From the NCBI GenBank assembly GCA_041859375.1, contig JBHEKP010000320.1, forward strand, positions 1 through 9,521: a stretch of DNA of 9,521 nucleotides, in the 5' to 3' direction. The stretch is from JBHEKP01 sp041859375. GTDB taxonomy: Bacteria; Hydrogenedentota; Hydrogenedentia; Hydrogenedentales; CAITNO01. A program made the position numbers and the translations under genes. This document shows, one piece after another, positions 1-7,385 of this stretch (positions within the stretch are counted from its first letter, which is position 1; every line of letters starts with the position of its first letter). Below the pieces are notes generated by a model that did not search any database, was not told the DNA's origin, and saw nothing but the letters and a program-made list of their open reading frames with translations.

Positions 1-26
1 GACCACTTTTTATTGTGGTTCTGTTG

Positions 27-35
27 TGCTATACT
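27..35 (+). promoter_or_regulatory. Extended -10 promoter of murC operon
   Basis: TGCTATACT is an extended -10 element (TG-N-TATACT, 5 of 6 to TATAAT in the hexamer). It would start RNA near position 42, giving a leader of about 30 nt before the GTG start at 74. The -35 region is only a T-rich run (about 7-12), as often tolerated with an extended -10. The first bases of the window (GACCAC followed by six T) could be the 3' arm and U-tract of an upstream terminator, but the window edge prevents a check. Confidence 0.45.
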
Positions 36-62
36 CTGGATCGTCCACTACATATTGCGTTT

Positions 63-67
63 GGAGG
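63..67 (+). promoter_or_regulatory. murC ribosome binding site
   Basis: GGAGG lies 6 nt upstream of GTG 74. It decides the start: the frame is also open from a GTG at 26, but that earlier start has no Shine-Dalgarno sequence and lies on the promoter's -10 box. Confidence 0.75.
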
Positions 68-73
68 TGTGCT

Positions 74-1510
74 GTGAATGGTCTGAGGCGGAAAGTTCAT
101 TTCGTGGGAGTCGGCGGCATCGGCATGAGCGGATTGGCCGAGATTTTGCTCAATCTCGGCTATGAAGTCTCCGGTTCCGACGCGAAGGCCACCGAAATCA
201 CCGACCGCCTTGAAACCTGCGGTTTGGTCTTTTTCGAGGGGCATGACGCCGCCAACATCGGGGATGCGGGGATTCTGGTGGTTTCCGCCGCCATCGCCCA
301 GGACAATCCTGAAATCGTGGCCGCAAAAGAGCGTGGGATTCCGGTGCTGCACCGCAGCGAGCTTCTCGCCGATTTGATGCGGCTCAAACCCCATGCGGTG
401 GCGGTGGGCGGCACCCACGGCAAGACCACCACCACCTCGATGATCAGCGCGATCATGGACCTGGCGAACATCGGGGCCACCAGCATTGTGGGCGGCATCC
501 TACACCGCAGCGGCACCAACGCGCGCTGGGGCACAGGCGACTACCTTGTGGCCGAGGCCGACGAGCATGACGGCTCCTTCCTGCGGCTGCACCCCACCAT
601 CGCGGTGGTGACCAACATCGACGCGGAGCATCTGGAATACTACGGCACGGTGGACCGCATACAGCGCGCCTTCACGGACTTCTGCAACAGCGTTCCCTTC
701 TACGGCTACAGCATTGTCTGCGGCGACGACGGGAACACCCGCGCCATCACCGGCGAGATTGAAAGCGTCTGCGTCACCTACGGCCTGTCGGAGGGCCTGT
801 CGCTCCAGGGGCGGGCGGTGCAACTGGTGGACCACGGCGGCTCCGGCCCCCGCTCCTCCCGGATTGCCTCGCTCAGGACGCGCTTCGAGGTGGTGTGCCA
901 CGACGAGCGGCTCCACCCCGCCGGGACGCTGGGCACCCTGGAAATCAGCGCCATCGGCACGCACAACGTGCGCAACGCTCTCGCGGCCTGCGCCGTGGGG
1001 CTCTGCCTCGGCATGCGCTTCAACCGCATCGCCGACGGGCTGCGCCATTTTGACGGGGTCCAGCGGCGGCTCCAGGTGGCGGGGGAGCGGCGCGGCGTTC
1101 TGGTGCTGGAGGACTACGCGCACCATCCCACGGAAATCGCCAGCACCCTTGAGGCGGTGCGCTGGATGGAGCCCCGCAGGGTCGTCTGCGTGTTCCAGCC
1201 GCACCTCTACAGCCGCACGAAATTCCTCTGCGACGATTTTGCGCGGGTACTCTCGACGGTGGACCGCGCGGTGGTCACCGACATCTACCCGTCCCGCGAG
1301 GCGCCCATGCCGGGCGTGGACTCAAGCATGATTGTTGACGCGGCGCGCCAGGCGGGCGCGTCGGGGGTGGAACTTGTGCGCGACATGGAGCAGGTTCCCG
1401 CGCGTCTGGTTTCTGATCTGGAACCGGGCGACGTGGTGCTTGTGCTGGGCGCGGGCAACATCAACCGGATTGCCGGGGCGCTGGTGCGCGCGCTGGAGGC
1501 GGGGGGATGA
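74..1510 (+). CDS. murC: UDP-N-acetylmuramate--L-alanine ligase MurC
   Basis: Cytoplasmic Mur ligase that joins L-alanine to UDP-MurNAc using ATP, the first step of stem-peptide synthesis. The protein has 478 residues, close to the usual 450-490. In order: an N-terminal Rossmann-like UDP-binding loop GVGGIGMSG (12-20), the ATP P-loop GTHGKTTTT (113-121), the EADEHDGSFL segment (161-170) and NIDAEH (182-187) of the central domain, the GTHNVRN motif (295-301), then DYAHHPTE (347-354), FQPHLYSRT (374-382) and GAGNI (459-463) of the C-terminal domain. The HHP and FQPH-SRT motifs separate MurC from MurD, MurE and MurF. The GTG start is chosen from the GGAGG at 63-67 and because the Rossmann strand then begins at residue 6, as is usual for MurC. 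The stop codon overlaps the ftsQ start (ATGA), indicating translational coupling. Confidence 0.96.
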   Translation: MNGLRRKVHFVGVGGIGMSGLAEILLNLGYEVSGSDAKATEITDRLETCGLVFFEGHDAANIGDAGILVVSAAIAQDNPEIVAAKERGIPVLHRSELLADLMRLKPHAVAVGGTHGKTTTTSMISAIMDLANIGATSIVGGILHRSGTNARWGTGDYLVAEADEHDGSFLRLHPTIAVVTNIDAEHLEYYGTVDRIQRAFTDFCNSVPFYGYSIVCGDDGNTRAITGEIESVCVTYGLSEGLSLQGRAVQLVDHGGSGPRSSRIASLRTRFEVVCHDERLHPAGTLGTLEISAIGTHNVRNALAACAVGLCLGMRFNRIADGLRHFDGVQRRLQVAGERRGVLVLEDYAHHPTEIASTLEAVRWMEPRRVVCVFQPHLYSRTKFLCDDFARVLSTVDRAVVTDIYPSREAPMPGVDSSMIVDAARQAGASGVELVRDMEQVPARLVSDLEPGDVVLVLGAGNINRIAGALVRALEAGG

Positions 1511-2304
1511 TGGCCGCCCATGCCGGCACATACGGCGCGGGCCGCGCCAAAAAGGCGAAAAAAAAAGCCGGCTTCCTGGCCCGGATCAGGCGCCCCTTTT
1601 GGTGGCTGGCATGGATTGCGTGCGCCGTCCTGCTCCTTTTCCTTTTCAAGGAGTGGGCGTTGAACACCGGGTTCAAGGTGAAAAAGGTCTACTTTGAGGG
1701 CGCAAGCATCGTCCCGGAAAAGCAGCTCCTGGAGATAGCCAACATCCGGGCCTCGGATGTCACCTTCGGACTGGACACGGAGGCCATGGAGAAGCGCATC
1801 CTGGAGCTTCCCATCATCAAGACCTGCTCGGTCAGGGTTTCCATGCCCTCGGCGGTGATCATCAAGGTCGAGGAGCGCGTGCCGCTCGCCTCGGTGATGG
1901 CGAACAACCGGATTTACGAGATTGACTACGAGGGCAAGGTGCTGCGGGAGGTGCCGCCCCTGGCGCCGCCCAACGGCCCCCTGATCACCAACCTGCCGGG
2001 GGTGGGCCCGCTGACGCCGGGCCAGACACTGGAAAACAGCACCCTGCTGCGGGCCCTGGAGCTGTGGAACGCCTTTTCCGCCGCGCCGGTGGCCGCGCAG
2101 CTCACCCTGTCGGAGATTTCAGCCGAACAGGACAACCTGCTGGTGATGATTTTCGACCAGCTTCCCTTTGAGACCCGCTGGGGCCGCGCCGACTTTCCGT
2201 CGCAGGTGCGCCGGTTTGAGGCGCTTTGGCGGGAGAAGCAGGGCAACCTGTCCTGCGCCGAGTACCTTGACATGCGATTCGACGACACTTTGGCCTGCAA
2301 GTAG
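1507..2304 (+). CDS. ftsQ: Cell division protein FtsQ/DivIB
   Basis: Single-pass bitopic divisome protein that acts as a scaffold at the septum and in other bacteria binds FtsB and FtsL. The 265 residues show a basic cytoplasmic tail (lysine and arginine rich, 13-29), one transmembrane helix rich in W, L, A and F (about 31-47), a periplasmic POTRA domain (about 56-126, beginning FKVKKVYFEG and ending VIIKVEERVPLA), and a beta-rich FtsQ domain (about 130-262) ending in YLDMRFDD, which matches the family's final strand (D-x-R-F/Y). It starts inside the murC stop codon. A GGAGG at 1495-1499 sits 7 nt before this ATG, and a second ATG at 1510 would be equally possible. The position directly after murC and before ftsZ supports the assignment; the sequence itself is divergent, as is normal for FtsQ. 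Confidence 0.9.
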   Translation: MMAAHAGTYGAGRAKKAKKKAGFLARIRRPFWWLAWIACAVLLLFLFKEWALNTGFKVKKVYFEGASIVPEKQLLEIANIRASDVTFGLDTEAMEKRILELPIIKTCSVRVSMPSAVIIKVEERVPLASVMANNRIYEIDYEGKVLREVPPLAPPNGPLITNLPGVGPLTPGQTLENSTLLRALELWNAFSAAPVAAQLTLSEISAEQDNLLVMIFDQLPFETRWGRADFPSQVRRFEALWREKQGNLSCAEYLDMRFDDTLACK

Positions 2305-2338
2305 GCAATTTAACCGCCGGGCGGGGCGTGAAAACCGC

Positions 2339-2345
2339 AAGGAGG
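2339..2345 (+). promoter_or_regulatory. ftsZ ribosome binding site
   Basis: AAGGAGG, 5 nt before ATG 2351, is the strongest Shine-Dalgarno sequence in the window. It rules out the longer open frame that runs back into ftsQ and fits the high expression expected of FtsZ. Confidence 0.85.
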
Positions 2346-2350
2346 CCGAC

Positions 2351-3724
2351 ATGGGCAGCATTTACACACAGCCCCAGGAATTTTCCACCTTTGACCAGAA
2401 GGCGGTGCTGAAGGTCTGCGGCATCGGCGGCGGCGGCGGCAACGCCGTGGACAGGATGATCGAGTCCGGCCTTTCGGGGGTGCAGTTCATTGCCATCAAC
2501 ACGGACGCGCAGGCGCTGAAGAAGTCGAAGGCGGACGTGCGCGTCCAGATCGGCACCGGCCTCAGCGGCGGCCTTGGCGCGGGCGCGCGCCCCGAAATGG
2601 GGCGGCAGGCCTGCGAGGAGGACCGGGAGCGGGTGCGCGAGGCCATCCGGGGCGCGGACATGGTGTTCCTCACCCTGGGCCTGGGCGGCGGCACCGGCAC
2701 CGGCGCCGCGCCGATTGTGGCGCAGGAGGCCGCCGACTCCGGCGCGCTCACCGTGGCGATTGTGACGCTGCCCTTCAGCTTTGAGGGCGACGAGCGCATG
2801 AACAACGCGCTGGCCGGGCTTGAGGAGCTGGAAAAGCACGTGGACACACTCATTGTGGTGCCCAACGACCGGATTATCGAGCTGAGCCACACCAACACCA
2901 GCCTGCTGGACGCGTTCCGCCAGGGTGACGAGGTGCTGCGCGACGGTGTGCGCGCCATCTCCGAGCTGATCACCGTGCCCGGCCTCATCAACCTGGACTT
3001 CGCGGACCTGCGCACCATCATGCAGGCGAAGGGCCGCGCGCTCATGGGCATCGGCATCGCCGAGGGCGAGGACCGCGCCGTGCGCGCCGCCACCGAGGCC
3101 ATCATCTGCCCGCTGCTGGAGCAGTCCGACATCAACGGGGCGAAGGGCGTGATTGTGAACATCCACGGCGGCTCCGAGCTGCGGATGCGCGAGGCGCAGG
3201 AGGCCATCGCCCACATCAAGAAGAACGCCAGCCCCGGGGCCAACATCATTTTCGGCGTGGTTGTCGCGGAGGAGGCCCGGGAGGAGCTCCAGGTCACCGT
3301 CATTGCCGCGGGATTCCCCCGCAAGGACGTGGACGCCTACCGGCGCGACACCGGCAGGCAGGCCGCGCCCCCCGCGCCGGAGGCGCCCGTCCGGCGCGAT
3401 GTGACCCCCGCGCCGGTGTCGGTTATGACGCCCGCACCCACGCCCCCAGCCGCCCCGGCCCCGCCGCCCGCCGCCGCCAGGCCCCAGCCGACGGCGGCCA
3501 GGGTGGAGACGCCGCCCCAGGAGGCAAAGCCCGCGCCCGCGCCCGTTGCGGTGAAGCCCCAGCCCAAGCCGGACGTCTACCAGAAAAACGCCGAACAACT
3601 CACCCTGCCCACGGCGTCGGACACCTTCGTGACCACCTTCAACTCCGACGACAAGGCCGACGGGGACAAGGAGGACATGGACCTGCCCCCCTTCATGACC
3701 GAATTCCGCCAGCGCAGGAAATAG
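2351..3724 (+). CDS. ftsZ: Cell division GTPase FtsZ
   Basis: Tubulin-like GTPase that polymerises into the cytokinetic ring on the inner face of the membrane. The protein has 457 residues. The GTPase core runs from about 18 to 333 with the nucleotide loop GIGGGGGNA (24-32), the tubulin signature GGGTGTG (112-118), PFSFEG (141-146), and the T7 synergy loop NLDFADLRTIM (214-224) carrying the Asp residues that complete GTP hydrolysis on the neighbouring subunit. A long Pro/Ala-rich disordered linker (about 338-412) follows. The C-terminal peptide DLPPFMTEF (444-452) matches the conserved FtsZ tail that binds FtsA, ZipA or SepF in other bacteria, and a short basic extension RQRRK ends the protein. 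All catalytic motifs are intact. ftsA is absent from the adjoining slot, so the membrane tether must be encoded elsewhere or be a different protein. Confidence 0.98.
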   Translation: MGSIYTQPQEFSTFDQKAVLKVCGIGGGGGNAVDRMIESGLSGVQFIAINTDAQALKKSKADVRVQIGTGLSGGLGAGARPEMGRQACEEDRERVREAIRGADMVFLTLGLGGGTGTGAAPIVAQEAADSGALTVAIVTLPFSFEGDERMNNALAGLEELEKHVDTLIVVPNDRIIELSHTNTSLLDAFRQGDEVLRDGVRAISELITVPGLINLDFADLRTIMQAKGRALMGIGIAEGEDRAVRAATEAIICPLLEQSDINGAKGVIVNIHGGSELRMREAQEAIAHIKKNASPGANIIFGVVVAEEAREELQVTVIAAGFPRKDVDAYRRDTGRQAAPPAPEAPVRRDVTPAPVSVMTPAPTPPAAPAPPPAAARPQPTAARVETPPQEAKPAPAPVAVKPQPKPDVYQKNAEQLTLPTASDTFVTTFNSDDKADGDKEDMDLPPFMTEFRQRRK

Positions 3725-3740
3725 CCGGACCCTTCCGCCC

Positions 3741-3787
3741 CGCGCGCCGCGCCGGAGAATATCCCCGGGACGGCGCGCGTTTTTATT
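3741..3787 (+). terminator. Rho-independent terminator after ftsZ
   Basis: CGCGCGCCG (3741-3749) pairs perfectly with CGGCGCGCG (3771-3779) and is followed at once by TTTTT (3780-3784). The loop contains a smaller CCGG/CCGG inner stem. It begins 16 nt after the ftsZ stop and isolates the division cluster from the hydrolase gene downstream. Confidence 0.88.
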
Positions 3788-3802
3788 GCGGAATGAAACG
3801 GT

Positions 3803-3808
3803 TATAAT
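3803..3808 (+). promoter_or_regulatory. -10 box upstream of alpha/beta hydrolase
   Basis: A perfect TATAAT just after the ftsZ terminator, predicting an RNA start near 3815 and a leader of about 24 nt. The -35 region falls on the T-run of the terminator and matches consensus poorly. Its place between a terminator and a start codon makes a promoter likely. Confidence 0.5.
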
Positions 3809-3838
3809 CAGCGGCAATATTGAGACGGGGATTGTTCC

Positions 3839-5656
3839 ATGGGTATTGGTGTTTTGTTGCTTGTGGCCGCCGCCCAGTTTTCGGCGTCGGACGACATAGC
3901 CGCCTCGCTGAGCAGCACCCTCGCGGGGCGGGGCGGAAACGTGGCCATGGTGCAGCGCGCCCTGGCGGACACGCTGGGGAGGCGCGCTGCCACGCCCTCG
4001 GGGGTTGTGGTCACAGGGGACGCCCCGTCGGTGGAGGAGCTGGCGTCGGATGCGCTGTCCGGCGAGATCGCGGACGGCGCGGAGGTGCGGCATTACCTGC
4101 GCGTCAACGGCCGCGGGCCAAGGCCCCTGCGGGTCCGGGTTCCCCTGCCCGACGGCGCGGGCACGCCCAAGGCCTGGCAGCGGGTCATGTCCGGGGTCTT
4201 TCTTGAAACGGACAGCAGGCTGGAGCCCGCCACGGGCGCGCTGGAATTTGAATGCGCCGCGCCGGGGGAGTACGTGGTGGCCTCGGCGCCCGAAAAGGCC
4301 AATTTCGGGGATTCCTTTCTTCCCTCCTCGCCGCCGCCCTCAAGGGATCCGGCGCTGCGGGGCAACTGGCGTTTGTTCCGTGTCGCGCCCGAATTGATCC
4401 GGGGCGCCACGCCGCTCCTCCTGATCCACGGGGTGGGCACGGACCGTTGGGAGGAATTCACCGAATGGGCCTCGTCGAGCCCGGAGGCGGAGGAATTCCG
4501 GCGTCATTACCAGCTTTGGAACTTTCAGCACGAGATGGCGGGCATCAACTCCGCCGTGGGCTACGACAAGGACTGCCCCACCTACCGGGAGAGCACCGTG
4601 GCGGCGCTGGTGGATTTTCTGGCCGCGGCGGAAACGGAGGGGGTGGAGACTGACGGGGTGCGGTACTACTGGCCGCGCGTCCCCTTTTCGATCCTCACCA
4701 ACAGCCACGGCGGGCTGAAGGCGCGGGCCTTCATGGTCAACCATCCGGAGTACGGCGAACAGGTGCTGGCCTGCGTGACCCTGGGGGGGCCGCACCTCGG
4801 CACGCCCCCGGCCACGGTGGAGTGGCTGCGGCACACGGCGTCGCGTATGGGGCTGGGCCGGATAAACCTGATGGCGTGGCTGGCGGACATGCTGATCCGC
4901 GTCGAATACTTCTCCGTCAGCCGCCAGGGCGATCTTGACGCGGGATGGCTCAACACCGACGCGGCGGCGGGAAAGGGAATCCCCCACAAGGCGTTCAGGT
5001 GGTGGGACCGGGAGAACGGGGAATGGGACCGGCGCGTGCTGTCGCCGAGGGACGGGAACAGCACGGGCGCGCGGGAACTGGCGGAGTACGGGGACGATCT
5101 GACCTTTGAGCCGCAGGAGCGGCTGGACAACTATTGCGGCGGCATTGACCTGATACATCCCGCAAAGCGCGGCGATCTTTACACGGACCGGCTTTTCCTG
5201 TACGGCAGCTACCTGCAGGGCAACCCGGACATTCTCGGCATGCTGATCCGGAGCAATGACGGAATCATGCCGGGCAGGGTGAACTTTTTTGAGAACATCG
5301 GCCTGCACCTCGCGGCGACCATCATGGGGCTTTTCGCCTCCCCGGGGGCAAGCTGGCCCTACAGCGCCTACCGCATCAACGACGGGTTTGTGCCGCTGCA
5401 AAGCCAGTTGCTGCTGGACGGGGCCATGACGGAGCCGGTTTACAAGACCTGGGACATCGCAGGATGGCGGCTGCCCGTGTTTCCCTTCCAGGTGGACATG
5501 GACCTGATGCGGGAGCACACCCTTGGCAACCCCGAGCGGCTCAGGCTTTATCCCGGCTGGACCCATTTGGAGACGGTCACGGGCCGCTACAGCCGGAGCA
5601 GCGGCCACAGCGAACTCTTTTGCGCCGTTGCCGGGGATCTGCTCGGCGTGCTGTGA
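3839..5656 (+). CDS. Exported lipase-like alpha/beta hydrolase
   Basis: Probable secreted or periplasmic serine hydrolase of 605 residues; the substrate is unknown. Residues 1-16 form a short hydrophobic signal peptide (VLLLVAAA core, ending near FSAS). Residues 17-185 are a region I do not recognise, probably beta-rich near 81-150. The hydrolase fold starts at LLLIHGVG (193-200), the oxyanion-hole strand. The nucleophile elbow is NSHGG (288-292, Ser289), followed by TLGGPHLGTPP (314-324), typical of triacylglycerol-lipase, PGAP1-like and acyltransferase-type folds. Asp515 in NDGFVPLQS and His576 in GWTHLE are well placed to complete the triad. The ATG has only a weak GGGG (3827-3830) 8 nt upstream. 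It stands alone between the ftsZ terminator and the next promoter. It could act on lipid esters or another acyl ester; a thioesterase role is less likely given export. Confidence 0.8.
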   Translation: MGIGVLLLVAAAQFSASDDIAASLSSTLAGRGGNVAMVQRALADTLGRRAATPSGVVVTGDAPSVEELASDALSGEIADGAEVRHYLRVNGRGPRPLRVRVPLPDGAGTPKAWQRVMSGVFLETDSRLEPATGALEFECAAPGEYVVASAPEKANFGDSFLPSSPPPSRDPALRGNWRLFRVAPELIRGATPLLLIHGVGTDRWEEFTEWASSSPEAEEFRRHYQLWNFQHEMAGINSAVGYDKDCPTYRESTVAALVDFLAAAETEGVETDGVRYYWPRVPFSILTNSHGGLKARAFMVNHPEYGEQVLACVTLGGPHLGTPPATVEWLRHTASRMGLGRINLMAWLADMLIRVEYFSVSRQGDLDAGWLNTDAAAGKGIPHKAFRWWDRENGEWDRRVLSPRDGNSTGARELAEYGDDLTFEPQERLDNYCGGIDLIHPAKRGDLYTDRLFLYGSYLQGNPDILGMLIRSNDGIMPGRVNFFENIGLHLAATIMGLFASPGASWPYSAYRINDGFVPLQSQLLLDGAMTEPVYKTWDIAGWRLPVFPFQVDMDLMREHTLGNPERLRLYPGWTHLETVTGRYSRSSGHSELFCAVAGDLLGVL

Positions 5657-5682
5657 CATTCGCCCCCGACAGGGGCTATAAT
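5653..5682 (+). promoter_or_regulatory. Promoter with dyad in spacer
   Basis: GTGACA (5653-5658, 5 of 6 to TTGACA) and a perfect TATAAT (5677-5682) are 18 bp apart, the best sigma-70-type promoter in the window. The -35 overlaps the hydrolase stop codon. RNA would start near 5689. The spacer holds an inverted repeat, GCCCC (5662-5666) and GGGGC (5672-5676) around CGACA. This could be an operator or a weak terminator stem for the upstream gene; no T-run follows it. Confidence 0.65.
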
Positions 5683-5726
5683 CGTCCTTCCCTTTAGGAC
5701 ACGGGCGCGTTTCCGCCCCAACCCAT

Positions 5727-7340
5727 ATGAAAGTGCCTGCCATGCGCATCCTCAAAAAAATCCTGCTCGTTGCCGTTGCCGTCCCCCTTGCGGCGCTTTT
5801 GCTGCTCTTCGGATGGCTGCTTTACCGCGCGCCGGGGCCCTTTCCGGACTATGCGCCGCGCTTTGTGAAGGCCCCCGCCGGGGACGCCGCCAAGGCCCCC
5901 GCGTCCACGCCGCTGATGGTGGGCGTGGCAAAGCAGGACATCACGCCGGATCTTTCCAAGTACGACAAATTTGTGGACAAGGACGAGGACAACAAGTACG
6001 ACCCGTCCAAGGGCGACTATTTCGAGGACACCAACCACAACGGGAAACTGGATGTGGTCTGGATTGCGGGTTTCGGAAACAACCGCCCCGCGAAGGGCGT
6101 TCACGACCCCCTGTGGGCGAGGGCGATAGCATTTGAAAACAACGGTGTGCGCGTGGTGATGGTGACGCTGGACGGCATCGGCATCTTCAACAACCACATC
6201 GTCGAGATGCGCAAGATGCTTGACCCGGCGTTGAAGGTGGACCATCTCGTGGTTTCCTCGCTGCACAACCACGAGACGCCCGACACCATGGGCATCTGGA
6301 GCATCGGCCTGGAGAAGCCCTACTGGCGTTTTGACTACGGGCACATGGAGCTGGTGAAGCGGAAAGTGGTGGAGGCCGCCGCCGAGGCGGTGGAAAACCT
6401 CCAGCCCGCCGAGGCGTTTTTGGGCCAGGCCGCGGCGGGGCCGGAAGGCTATGTGGACGACAGCCGGATCCCCCTTGTGTATGACAATGTGATCCGCATC
6501 GCCCGCTTCGTGCAGCCGGGCACGGAAAACACCATCGCCACCATGCTTGTCTGGGGCAACCACCCCGAGACGCTCGGCGGCAAGAACCCGCTGCTGACCT
6601 CCGATTTCGCGGACACCTGGCGCACCGGTGTGGAGGGCGGCGTGCCCGAGCCGCTCGGCGCGCCGGGCGTGGGCGGGATGTGCCTGTACTTCCAGGGGCA
6701 GGTGGGCGGCCTGATGACGCAGTTGCACACGACGGTGCCCCACCGCGACGGGACAAAGACCTTCCGCGAGGACAGTTTTGAAAAATCGCAGGCGCTGGGG
6801 GACAACCTCGCGCTGCTCACCCTGAAGACCCTTCGCGATCCCGCCGCCATGCAGAAGATGACGGACAACCGGGTTGCCGTGGCCGTGAACACCTACGAGT
6901 TCAAGCCGCAGTTCAAATTCGCCATCCCCCTGTTCCTGGGCATCGTCCATCCCGGCTGGTTTTGGGGCCGGGCGCGCACCGAGGTGAACGCGCTGCGCGT
7001 GGGCGGCATCGAGATGCTCACCGTGCCCGGCGAGGTCTACCCGGAGATCTGCGAGGGCGGCGTGGAGGCGCCCGACGGCGCGGACTTCGGCGTCCAGCCC
7101 GTGGAGGTGCCGCCGCTCCGGAGCCAGATGGGCGGCCAGCTCACGATGATCATCGGCCTCGCCAACGACGAGATCGGGTACATCGTGCCGCGCAGCCAGT
7201 GGGACACGGAGCCGCCCTTCGCCTACGGCAAGAAGGACGGGCAGTACGGCGAGGAGAACTCCTTCGGGCCGGACTCCGCGCCCGCGCTGCACAAGGCGGC
7301 GTCGGAGGTGATTGCCATGCTCCACGGCGCGGTGGAATAG
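5727..7340 (+). CDS. Neutral/alkaline ceramidase-like hydrolase, membrane-anchored
   Basis: Resembles the N-terminal domain of neutral/alkaline (non-lysosomal) ceramidases, zinc amidases that cleave the N-acyl bond of ceramide; the true substrate here is open. The protein has 537 residues. A signal or anchor helix (about 12-33) puts the enzyme outside the cytoplasmic membrane. The family start is VGVAKQDITPD (65-75), followed by an acidic insert with two calcium-type loops (D84-D92 and DTNHNGKLD, 101-109), then GVHDPLWARA (124-133) and VMVTLDGIG (144-152). Candidate metal ligands are His180/His182 in SLHNHETPD, His279 in WGNHPE, Glu436 in PGEVYPE and Tyr485 in NDEIGY. Known neutral ceramidases are longer and carry a C-terminal immunoglobulin-like domain that is missing here. 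No good ribosome site precedes ATG 5727; ATG 5742, five codons later, is an alternative. The phosphatase gene follows after 45 nt. Confidence 0.78.
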   Translation: MKVPAMRILKKILLVAVAVPLAALLLLFGWLLYRAPGPFPDYAPRFVKAPAGDAAKAPASTPLMVGVAKQDITPDLSKYDKFVDKDEDNKYDPSKGDYFEDTNHNGKLDVVWIAGFGNNRPAKGVHDPLWARAIAFENNGVRVVMVTLDGIGIFNNHIVEMRKMLDPALKVDHLVVSSLHNHETPDTMGIWSIGLEKPYWRFDYGHMELVKRKVVEAAAEAVENLQPAEAFLGQAAAGPEGYVDDSRIPLVYDNVIRIARFVQPGTENTIATMLVWGNHPETLGGKNPLLTSDFADTWRTGVEGGVPEPLGAPGVGGMCLYFQGQVGGLMTQLHTTVPHRDGTKTFREDSFEKSQALGDNLALLTLKTLRDPAAMQKMTDNRVAVAVNTYEFKPQFKFAIPLFLGIVHPGWFWGRARTEVNALRVGGIEMLTVPGEVYPEICEGGVEAPDGADFGVQPVEVPPLRSQMGGQLTMIIGLANDEIGYIVPRSQWDTEPPFAYGKKDGQYGEENSFGPDSAPALHKAASEVIAMLHGAVE

Positions 7341-7385
7341 GGCAGGGAACCCGGGTTTTTCTCCGGCATTTTGGGAGACACAGGG

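Noticed and set aside
26..73. Upstream GTG start for murC
   Set aside because: The added 16 residues do not look like MurC, overlap the promoter -10 box and lack a ribosome site; GTG 74 has GGAGG at proper distance.
2102..4093. Long minus-strand open frame opposite ftsZ
   Set aside because: Antisense shadow of ftsZ and the hydrolase start; it crosses the ftsZ terminator and has low-complexity G/R/H content.
7341..7385. AACCCGGGTTTTT as terminator before the phosphatase gene
   Set aside because: The palindrome has no room for a loop, so it cannot form a normal terminator hairpin; the two flanking genes look co-transcribed.
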